Part shown: positions 1-6,171 of the stretch, piece by piece
How the letters are laid out: each line of letters starts with the position of its first letter
Numbering within the stretch: position 1 is the stretch's first letter
DNA from: Chloroflexota bacterium
GTDB lineage: Bacteria > Chloroflexota > Ktedonobacteria > Ktedonobacterales > Ktedonobacteraceae
DNA: 8,195 nt
Assembly: GCA_005881995.1 (NCBI GenBank)
Contig: VBHV01000110.1
Coordinates: 1-8,195 of the forward strand
Direction of reading: 5' to 3'
Position numbers and translations under genes: made by a program
The notes under the pieces: generated by a model
Databases searched by the model: none
What the model was told of the DNA's origin: nothing
Seen by the model: only the letters and a program-made list of their open reading frames with translations

Positions 1-1957
1 CCAACGGGATAAATACGCCAGGCTTAACCGACGGTTTTGTGTCACTGATACATACCGAATGAGCGCCGATGTAATCCAGTTCAGAGAGAATCTCACCCGC
101 CCTATCATATGAGGCCCCCGAAGGGGCAATGAGAAAGACAGGAGTACCTGGACCGCTCACAAAATATTCTTCGTGCGCCCATTCCTCGATGTTCGTCGCC
201 ACAGCCAGTTTTTGCGGCCCCTCGAACAGTTTGGCCGCGCCGAAGTGCGCCGTTGCCAGATTCGGGCCAGCGCCGAGAAAGGTGAGCCATGCGTGCCCGG
301 CCATCTGCTCGCCCAGTTCACGCACAAGCGCATTGCTTTCCTCAAGCGTCTGCCGCGCCAGATTGGGCGCATTTCGCAGCAGGGTGCGCGCCCTGGCTAT
401 ATCGCGTTTGCGCGCCTCGCCCCAGGCAAGCGCCAGGTCGAGCAGCGCGTTCAGAATCGCCAGGTAGGTGCTTGTGCCAGGAGAATAGCCGAGCGTTGGA
501 ACGGACAACTGGATGATATGGTGTGCAGCTTTCGCCAGGGGCGATTGCGGGTTTCCAGTGAGAGCGATCACGCGGAGACCGAAACGCCGCGCCTGTATCG
601 CCGCCTCGATAGTTCTGCCCACTTTGCCTGAAAATGAGATGCAGACGACGGCGGTATGCTCAGGTCGAGAGCGCAGGTAGCGTACGCGGTAACGCGCAAG
701 GTCGAGCGCGTGTATACTTTCGGCGTCAATGCCCGCAAGTTTCTGGAAGGCCAGCGTCGCTGCCGCACCCGCGAAGGCAGAGTCTCCACACCCGGTAAGA
801 TAAAGAGTGGTAATCCCGTCAGCATGCAGTTTACCCGCCAGGGCGCGTAGCGGAATTGCCAGCGTCTCCAACTGTCCAGCCAGCAGCTCAGGAATCATGG
901 CGATCTCTTCGCGCATCAAATCCAGCGCGCTACTGATACCGTGATCTGCTCCCTCAACCTGCGACAGTTGTGCAGGTGCGGAAAGGAGATGCACGGATGG
1001 GGGATCGGTATGAATGCGTTCTTGCGCTGTGGCGGGATTGACTTGAGCCAGTTGCATTGAACCGAAGTTTGCCACTGCGTAAGAGGCAGAAATCGTGCCG
1101 CGTTGTGCCGACTCCAGCGGGCTGCAACCAAGCGATAGCCCGGAGGCGAACCCTCCACAGAATGCATCACCGGCGCCGGTCACATCTACTACCGGGCCTT
1201 GCGCTATACCTACCTCGTGCAAGATTCCTCGCGCTTTATCCCAGACCAGCGCTCCCTCCTCACCCATTTTAATCACGATGATCGGCGTAGGCAGGCTCAC
1301 CAGCGTCGCCAGGGCACGGCGTGGTTCGTCGTAACCGACAAGATCGGCCAGTTCAGCGCGGCTGGGCAGGAAGGCGTCGACCCTGGCTGCCAACTCGCGC
1401 AAGCGCTGCCGGTAGTCTACAACGTAATCTTCATGGGTATCCAGGGTGATGATGGCGTGAGGGGCAAAACGTCGCACAGTATCCACAATAGCTTCTGCCG
1501 CGTCCAGTGGCATACCGGCTACATGCACGACCGGCGGAGGCTGCGCTTGCAACCAGGCAACCGGTACATCACGCGGCTGTACAGCCACCTGGCGCGAACG
1601 CTCGCGTGGAGTGCGATAGATCCAGTGCCGCTCACCGCTGCTCTCGTAGACCACCCAGTTGCGTACCGTTGGTCCAGGAATATCAACGATGCCATCCGTG
1701 GCTACAACGAGAGAGTTCAGCATCTCGGTGAGATCGCGCGGAAAATCCTCGCCCCGGCGCGTCACTACTCCAACCTGGGATTGCCAGAGGCGTGCTCCCA
1801 GCAGTGTGTAGAGGCTATTGCCACCCACGCTGGACATGCGTGTTGTACCATCGGGCAGCACTACGTCGTCAATCGTCAGGTTGCCCACCACGATCACTCG
1901 TGGATACATGGTGGGCTTCACAGTGGCGTGAGGCTGCTCGTTCGTTTCCATCCCCAT
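1..1957 (-). CDS. PfkB-family sugar kinase fused to a double-SIS deglycase/isomerase domain (3' end beyond window)
   Basis: One uninterrupted reading frame of 652 codons runs from the ATG at 1957 to the left edge without a stop, so the C-terminus is missing. Residues about 18-305 are a ribokinase/PfkB fold: a glycine-rich sugar-binding segment VGGN (44-47) and the PfkB signature DVTGAGDAFCGGF (258-270), with D264 the expected catalytic base. After a linker (about 305-340) come two SIS subdomains: the first has TGCGDS (388-393) and SFSGKVGRT (441-449), the second GAGPNLATAHFGAAKLFEG (562-580) and EEWAHEEYF (591-599), where the Glu/His residues are catalytic candidates. The start has GGAG (1968-1971) 10 nt upstream, inside the permease stop region; a second ATG at 1951 lacks a well-spaced site. 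By family, PfkB plus SIS next to an APC permease and a GntR regulator matches fructosamine 6-kinase (FrlD) plus fructosamine-6-phosphate deglycase (FrlB), here as one protein. FrlB is about 340 residues, so the end should lie close outside the window. The domain calls are secure; the Amadori substrate is inferred. Another sugar kinase/isomerase pair is possible. Confidence 0.88.
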   Translation of the reverse strand, partial: MGMETNEQPHATVKPTMYPRVIVVGNLTIDDVVLPDGTTRMSSVGGNSLYTLLGARLWQSQVGVVTRRGEDFPRDLTEMLNSLVVATDGIVDIPGPTVRNWVVYESSGERHWIYRTPRERSRQVAVQPRDVPVAWLQAQPPPVVHVAGMPLDAAEAIVDTVRRFAPHAIITLDTHEDYVVDYRQRLRELAARVDAFLPSRAELADLVGYDEPRRALATLVSLPTPIIVIKMGEEGALVWDKARGILHEVGIAQGPVVDVTGAGDAFCGGFASGLSLGCSPLESAQRGTISASYAVANFGSMQLAQVNPATAQERIHTDPPSVHLLSAPAQLSQVEGADHGISSALDLMREEIAMIPELLAGQLETLAIPLRALAGKLHADGITTLYLTGCGDSAFAGAAATLAFQKLAGIDAESIHALDLARYRVRYLRSRPEHTAVVCISFSGKVGRTIEAAIQARRFGLRVIALTGNPQSPLAKAAHHIIQLSVPTLGYSPGTSTYLAILNALLDLALAWGEARKRDIARARTLLRNAPNLARQTLEESNALVRELGEQMAGHAWLTFLGAGPNLATAHFGAAKLFEGPQKLAVATNIEEWAHEEYFVSGPGTPVFLIAPSGASYDRAGEILSELDYIGAHSVCISDTKPSVKPGVFIPL

Positions 1958-1964
1958 GCGTAAC

Positions 1965-3632
1965 TTACTCCGGCGGAATCTCGCTGTACGTCAGGCCAAG
2001 GTCTATACCCTGGTTGCGATTCAAGAAGTAAGCACCGATGTACCAGAGAATACCCACAACAATGACGCCGATCATAAAGGAGAGTGACAGCCTGGCCGTC
2101 ACACCAAAGGTGGAGTTGATGGTGCTATTGAAGATGAACAACAGCATGAGGCTGCCGAGAACAAGCACGCCGCCTATTCCGGCAAGCGTGACAGAGGGGA
2201 TGCCAAGTATGCGGTGACCCCCACCCGCTTCCCAGACATGGCGCAGCCGGTAAGGGAAGACGATGCCAGCAATCGATACCAGGATAAAGGCGGCAATCTG
2301 CGCGAGTAGCGCGCCAAGCAGGCTAGCCTGTGGTATGGCTACCAGGGCGATCAGCGCCAGCGTTCCTGTAACGGTGCAAAAGATGATGGCTTTGACCGGG
2401 GAGTGGAAACGCTCGTTCACGTCACCCAACGGGGAGGGAATCATGCGATCGACGGCCCAGGCCAGCATGTAGCGCGTGGCCTGCAGTTCGGAGAGCGGAG
2501 TTCCCATCAGCGCCCAGAAGATAAAGCCGATGCCGATGATGAGCGGGATCAGCACATTACCCGTGAGCAAACTGACGATGAAGTTGAAGCTCGGTGAGAG
2601 ATTGCCTGGCAAGTTGAGCAGGCCGGGCTTGGTACTCGAGAGGAAACCAAGGCTGCCAATCCAGTTCACACCGACGGCCTGCGTGAAGACGATCACGAGC
2701 AACGCCAGCATCAACCCGTTGAGCAGCACACCACCGACCATCGCAAGATACTGGTTGCGCGCGGCGCGTTTGACCTCGCCGCCGATCTGGGCCGATCCCT
2801 GCGCGTAGCCCACCACGAAGAAGACCCAGGGCAGCATGAGCAGCGTATCGCTCCAACTGAAGCCACCCGGTAAGGTATACCCGTTCTTCACCGCCGTTGG
2901 AATGACCTGGTTGAACGCCAGCCCTTTGTGCTGAGTGGCAAAAGTGTTCCAGGCATTCTGGATATTGCCGCCGTCAAAGAGCAGAAGCAGGAAGGCGATG
3001 ATAATACTTCCGCCAGCGAAGATGAAGAAGACCTTTTGCCAGCGCCAGAAGCTCTGACCGCCCAGGATGAGCAGCACGGCGAAGCCAATATTGATGAGCA
3101 AACCGATAAGCAGCACCCACCACTGCGTGGTAATGCCAAGTATGGGGAACGATGCCAGCAGATTATTGCTCAAGTCAATCCAGCCGCCTTGACCGGTGGC
3201 TGCCCCGATGGTAGAGAGCGCAACGGGCACGGCAAAGGTGAGAGCAAACCAGGCATTAAAGCCTATCCAGAAAAAGATGAGCCACATACCCTGGCTCCAA
3301 CCCAACAACCAGCCCAGAAATGGATGCAAGACACGGCTGACGAACACATAATCGCCGCCAGAACGGGGCATAGAGGCCGCAAAGGTGGAGTACACCCACA
3401 GCAGTGTAAATGCCATCAGCAGCGTACCGATGATGACCGCCACCAGCATATTGCCATTGGGAAAATTTGCCGGTGCTTGTAGGAAGAGAAAAACTGCGCC
3501 AACGGCGATATTCATGCCGAAGGTGTTCATGATAAATGCATCGAGTAGGGATACTTCCCGAAGTAGTCCGGTTGCGTTACGCAAAAACATTTTGCCTGAG
3601 CTGCCTTCAATGGCTGAGGTAGCCTTATTCAT
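1965..3632 (-). CDS. APC-superfamily amino acid/polyamine-type permease, possible fructosamine transporter
   Basis: This is a 555-residue integral membrane protein with about 12-13 hydrophobic segments (roughly 31-54, 62-85, 104-146, 168-192, 200-220, 262-282, 295-320, 353-378, 412-433, 436-461, 482-503, 513-537). APC-family marks are PRSGGDYVFVSRVLHPFLGW (89-108) after the second segment and GEVKRAARN (285-293) in a cytoplasmic loop. It is longer than the roughly 450-residue bacterial APC permeases because of longer loops (about 221-260 and 321-350) and N- and C-terminal extensions. The ATG at 3632 overlaps the regulator stop by four bases and has a strong AGGAGG (3643-3648) 10 nt upstream, so translation is probably coupled yet efficient. 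It lies between a GntR-UTRA regulator and the kinase-SIS fusion, as E. coli FrlA (also APC) belongs to the fructoselysine operon. The likely role is proton- or ion-coupled import of the compound processed by the fusion enzyme. The family is secure; the substrate (Amadori amino acid, plain amino acid or amine) is inference. Confidence 0.9.
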   Translation of the reverse strand: MNKATSAIEGSSGKMFLRNATGLLREVSLLDAFIMNTFGMNIAVGAVFLFLQAPANFPNGNMLVAVIIGTLLMAFTLLWVYSTFAASMPRSGGDYVFVSRVLHPFLGWLLGWSQGMWLIFFWIGFNAWFALTFAVPVALSTIGAATGQGGWIDLSNNLLASFPILGITTQWWVLLIGLLINIGFAVLLILGGQSFWRWQKVFFIFAGGSIIIAFLLLLFDGGNIQNAWNTFATQHKGLAFNQVIPTAVKNGYTLPGGFSWSDTLLMLPWVFFVVGYAQGSAQIGGEVKRAARNQYLAMVGGVLLNGLMLALLVIVFTQAVGVNWIGSLGFLSSTKPGLLNLPGNLSPSFNFIVSLLTGNVLIPLIIGIGFIFWALMGTPLSELQATRYMLAWAVDRMIPSPLGDVNERFHSPVKAIIFCTVTGTLALIALVAIPQASLLGALLAQIAAFILVSIAGIVFPYRLRHVWEAGGGHRILGIPSVTLAGIGGVLVLGSLMLLFIFNSTINSTFGVTARLSLSFMIGVIVVGILWYIGAYFLNRNQGIDLGLTYSEIPPE

Positions 3633-4453
3633 GGCCGTGCGCCCTCCTCTAAATCCGGCGCGCCGATGAGGTGCAAGACGCGATCATCGCGCCGGAAGCT
3701 TTCAATCGTGAAACGGAAACGATCTGCTCGATAGAGCACCTGCGCGAATTCCACAAACTGGTCTGTCACGTCATAGGTCTTTCCTTCCACTTGCAGCATC
3801 GGCGTTCCCGGAGAAATACCGAGCACTGCTGCCTGTGCAGCACGACAACGCACCACTTCTATCGTGTTTTCGGCCCGGGCCAGCACGATACCGTAGCGCT
3901 CCTCCAATGTTTTATACAGCGACCGCCCCTGGAAATCGATGGTCTCGATGCCAGGAACAAGCCGCGCCGGAATATAGGAGGAAAGCAAGGCAATGGCCTC
4001 GCCCTGGCTCAAAGCAACGCGCTGGAGGTATACATACTGCTGATCACCCTGGCCAAGTACGCTTTTGAGGGCGGGGGGAATCTTGCCCACACGCAATTCA
4101 ACCACGCGCAAGGTGGCACTCAGCCCTTTAGCACGCATGCTCTCGGAGAAACTGGACAGGATACTGATCTTTTCCTCGACCTTCTGCTCCCGCACGAATG
4201 TCCCCTTACCGGGGACGCGGTAGAGGTAGCCCTCTTTCACAAGATCAAGGATGGCCTGCCGCACAGGTGCAAGGCTAATGCCAAAGCGGGATGCATATTC
4301 TTTTTCCTGCAACAATTGCTGACCTGGCAGGAGTTCGCCGCGTTCAATACTGCCGAGCAGGTAATTGCGCACCTGGTGGTGAAGCGGGACAGGGGAATCC
4401 CGGTTTATTTGAAGCTGCATATCATTAAAAGAGTTCTGAGCGTTCGCGTTCAT
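3629..4453 (-). CDS. GntR-family (HutC/FrlR-type, UTRA) transcriptional regulator
   Basis: The 274-residue protein has an N-terminal GntR winged helix (about 22-87; PLHHQVRNYLLGSIERGELL at 23-42, the helix-turn-helix at about 50-73, wing GKGTFV at 82-87). A UTRA ligand-binding domain follows (about 98-252), ending in the typical FVEFAQVLYRADRFRFTIES (233-252). UTRA regulators of this subfamily usually repress catabolic operons and are released by a phosphorylated sugar or amino acid metabolite; FrlR of the fructoselysine locus belongs to this class. The ATG at 4453 has AAGGA (4463-4467) 9 nt upstream; the in-frame ATG at 4420 has no ribosome site. It is the first gene of a three-gene unit and overlaps the permease by four bases, and a palindrome covers its promoter, so negative autoregulation is likely. 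Length is slightly above the usual 235-250 because of N- and C-terminal tails. The effector is unknown. Confidence 0.9.
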   Translation of the reverse strand: MNANAQNSFNDMQLQINRDSPVPLHHQVRNYLLGSIERGELLPGQQLLQEKEYASRFGISLAPVRQAILDLVKEGYLYRVPGKGTFVREQKVEEKISILSSFSESMRAKGLSATLRVVELRVGKIPPALKSVLGQGDQQYVYLQRVALSQGEAIALLSSYIPARLVPGIETIDFQGRSLYKTLEERYGIVLARAENTIEVVRCRAAQAAVLGISPGTPMLQVEGKTYDVTDQFVEFAQVLYRADRFRFTIESFRRDDRVLHLIGAPDLEEGARP

Positions 4454-4454
4454 A

Positions 4455-4469
4455 AGAAGGTTTCCTTCT
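4455..4469 (-). promoter_or_regulatory. Small hairpin enclosing the ribosome binding site of the GntR gene
   Basis: On the minus strand AGAAGG-AAA-CCTTCT is a perfect 6-bp inverted repeat with a 3-nt loop ending just before the ATG at 4453. The Shine-Dalgarno sequence AAGGA lies in the 5' arm and loop, so folding would partly hide it. This could keep regulator translation low. The stem is short and its stability was not calculated. Confidence 0.4.
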
Positions 4470-4481
4470 GCAAATATACAT

Positions 4482-4513
4482 AATATTATAATATAATATT
4501 CTTATGAATTCAA
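4482..4513 (-). promoter_or_regulatory. Promoter of the regulator-permease-fusion operon overlapped by a 19-bp palindromic operator candidate
   Basis: On the minus strand TTGAAT (4508-4513) lies 17 bases upstream of a perfect TATAAT (4485-4490), a good sigma-70-type arrangement 32 bp before the ATG at 4453. The stretch 4482-4500 is a perfect inverted repeat, AATATTATA-N-TATAATATT, covering the -10 and most of the spacer, where a bound dimer would block RNA polymerase. The segment is far richer in A+T than its surroundings. That the GntR protein binds here is inferred from position and symmetry; A+T-rich promoter DNA can be palindromic by chance. Confidence 0.65.
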
Positions 4514-4530
4514 GAGCCTGGATTGGTAGT

Positions 4531-4554
4531 AAAAGTGGCTTACTTGCCGCTTTT
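4531..4554 (-). terminator. Weak hairpin at the end of glgA, possible terminator
   Basis: The minus strand reads AAAAGCGGC, a loop AAGTAA containing the glgA stop codon, then GCCACTTTT: a 9-bp stem with one C-A mismatch, ending in four T. No further T-run follows (ACTACC), so termination is probably partial. It is the only candidate separating glgA from the next operon. Confidence 0.35.
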
Positions 4555-6021
4555 ATGAAACTTGATGGCGTTGCGGTAGACATCGACGTAGCGCACGGCA
4601 GAGGCGTGCCAGGAATGGTCGGCATTCATGCCGCGTTGTTGTAAAGTGCGCCAGATATCCTTGAAGCGGAAGACTTCCAGGGCGCGCACGATTGCGGCGA
4701 ATAGTTCCCAGGGGTCGTAATTGACGAAGGTGAAGCCATTGCCCCCGCCGGTGCTGGGATCGTACTTTTGAACGGTATCTGCCAGGCCGCCGACGCTGCG
4801 CACGATGGGGACGCTTCCGTAGCGCATGGCGATCAACTGGCCGAGGCCGCAAGGCTCGAAACGCGAGGGCATCAGGAACATATCGCTGCCAGCGTAAATA
4901 CTCTGGGCCAGTTCGCTGTTGAAGGTGAGGAAGATCGCGACCTGCTCAGGATAGCGGGCAGCGAGGTTCTGGAACATCTCGTGATAGTGCTGATCGCCGA
5001 TGCCCAGCACGACCAGTTGGATACCCTGAGCCAGTAAGGGCTGCGCAATCTGCGCGATCAGGTCAAAGCCTTTCTGATCGGCCAGGCGTGAGATCATGCC
5101 GATGAGCGGAACATCCGGCTTGACCGGAAGATGCGCGCGCTCCTGTAAGGCGCGTTTATTGGCTGCGCGTTTGTCAAGGCTGGCACAATCAAACTGCGTA
5201 TGGATGTAGCGGTCGGTCGCGGGATTCATTTCCTGGTAATCGATGCCGTTGAGAATGCCAAAGAGGTGATCGCGCCGAGAACGCAGCAGAGGGTCAAGTT
5301 TCTCACCAAAGGTGGGAGTCAGTATTTCCTGAGCGTAGCGCTCGCTGACGGTGGTGATGGCATCAGCGAAGAGGATGCCGCGCCCCATGATATCGACGAC
5401 ATTTGCCAGTTCCACGATCTGTGGATAGAGGAACCCCCCTGTGGCGACGCCTGCCACTTCGAGGATACGGTAGCCAAAGATGCCTTGATAGGCCAGGTTA
5501 TGGATGGTGTAGGCGGTGGCTGCATCAGCAAAGAACGGGTCGTCGTGGTAGACGGTATGCATCCAGTTGGGAACAATGCCCGTCTGCCAGTCATTACAAT
5601 GGATGATATCGGGCGACCAGTCCAGGGTACGCACCGTTTCAAGCGCGGAGCGGCAGAAGAGGATGAATCGTTCTCCATCATCGGTATAGCCGTAGATGTT
5701 TTCGCGATCAAAGTAGCGGGGGGCATCAATCATGTAAACGGGTACGCCCTGACCGATGCTTCCCTGGAGTACGCGCACCTGTTCCTGGTAATGCCCCATG
5801 TGCACCGGTACCGCGTCGAGCGCGGTCGTCAATTGAAAGCGTTCGGGGCTAACCTGTCCATAACGCGGCATCACCAGCCGCACATCGTGACCGAGTTCCT
5901 GCAGCGCCTTCGGCAATGCACCCACCACATCGGCCAGTCCTCCAACCTTGGCAAAAGGTACAATTTCGGCAGCAAGGATCAAAATTCGTAGAGGCCGCTC
6001 ATAATCCATATCCATTTCCAT
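4540..6021 (-). CDS. glgA: Glycogen synthase (ADP-glucose type, GT5)
   Basis: The enzyme transfers glucose from a nucleotide-sugar donor (ADP-glucose in bacteria) to the growing end of an alpha-1,4-glucan, for glycogen storage in the cytoplasm. From the ATG at 6021 the protein has 493 residues, near the usual 475-490. The N-terminal GT-B half carries the donor-binding loop KVGGLADV (25-32) and HCNDWQTG (141-148). The C-terminal half carries ISRLADQKG (310-318) and the E-x7-E type motif SRFEPCGLGQLIAM (386-399), then GGLADTV (411-417). The frame is open up to a GTG at 6051 (503 residues), but that start would sit only about 9 nt from the predicted transcript start and lacks a usable ribosome site. 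ATGs at 6021, 6015 and 6009 are all possible; GGGA (6025-6028) is best spaced for 6015. No other glycogen gene (glgB, glgC, glgP) is adjacent, so it appears to be a single-gene unit between two terminators. Family and function are secure. Confidence 0.95.
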   Translation of the reverse strand: MEMDMDYERPLRILILAAEIVPFAKVGGLADVVGALPKALQELGHDVRLVMPRYGQVSPERFQLTTALDAVPVHMGHYQEQVRVLQGSIGQGVPVYMIDAPRYFDRENIYGYTDDGERFILFCRSALETVRTLDWSPDIIHCNDWQTGIVPNWMHTVYHDDPFFADAATAYTIHNLAYQGIFGYRILEVAGVATGGFLYPQIVELANVVDIMGRGILFADAITTVSERYAQEILTPTFGEKLDPLLRSRRDHLFGILNGIDYQEMNPATDRYIHTQFDCASLDKRAANKRALQERAHLPVKPDVPLIGMISRLADQKGFDLIAQIAQPLLAQGIQLVVLGIGDQHYHEMFQNLAARYPEQVAIFLTFNSELAQSIYAGSDMFLMPSRFEPCGLGQLIAMRYGSVPIVRSVGGLADTVQKYDPSTGGGNGFTFVNYDPWELFAAIVRALEVFRFKDIWRTLQQRGMNADHSWHASAVRYVDVYRNAIKFHKSGK

Positions 6022-6066
6022 ATTTCCCAGGGCGAGAGTGTTTTTCGCCACAACACATTTTTTCCC

Positions 6067-6075
6067 ATTATAGCA
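6067..6075 (-). promoter_or_regulatory. Extended -10 promoter for glgA
   Basis: The minus strand reads TGCTATAAT: a perfect TATAAT (6067-6072) preceded by the TGn extension, 46 bp before the ATG at 6021. No good -35 lies 16-18 bases upstream, which extended -10 promoters can tolerate. It sits just after the terminator of the upstream gene, where a promoter is needed. The predicted start is near 6060. Confidence 0.55.
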
Positions 6076-6114
6076 CAGTGGCCGGAGCGTGGTTTAGGCC
6101 TTCCTTCAGGCAAC

Positions 6115-6153
6115 AAAAAATCTGGCCTGGCAATCTCTCATGCCAGGCCAGAT
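6115..6153 (-). terminator. Intrinsic terminator after the polytopic membrane protein gene
   Basis: On the minus strand ATCTGGCCTGGCA (6141-6153) and TGCCAGGCCAGAT (6120-6132) form a perfect 13-bp GC-rich stem with an 8-nt loop, followed directly by a run of T (6115-6120, counting from the stem end). It begins 18 bases after the TAG stop at 6172. The opposite strand lacks an equal T-run, so it serves the minus strand. Confidence 0.92.
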
Positions 6154-6171
6154 GATCATCTTATGACTATC

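Noticed and set aside
1..1957. A degraded or frameshifted gene region at the left end, since only short frames with internal starts are apparent on the minus strand at first sight
   Set aside because: Direct translation from 1957 gives 652 codons without a stop; kinase and SIS motifs all fall in the same frame. The gene only looks broken because it has no stop inside the window.
1199..1963. Long plus-strand open frame (254 codons) opposite the kinase half of the fusion
   Set aside because: Its product has no recognisable domain, while the minus strand encodes an unmistakable PfkB kinase with GAGD signature across the same bases.
3671..4483. Plus-strand open frame of 270 codons opposite the GntR gene
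   Set aside because: It is antisense to a complete GntR-UTRA protein, shows no family features and has no fitting ribosome site.
4471..4510. The strongly A+T-rich patch as an insertion-element end, attachment site or replication origin
   Set aside because: No transposase, target duplication or repeated boxes are nearby, and promoter plus operator explain the composition.
5200..5991. Plus-strand open frame of 263 codons opposite glgA
   Set aside because: It mirrors codon bias of the antisense gene; glgA carries all conserved GT5 motifs in the same stretch.
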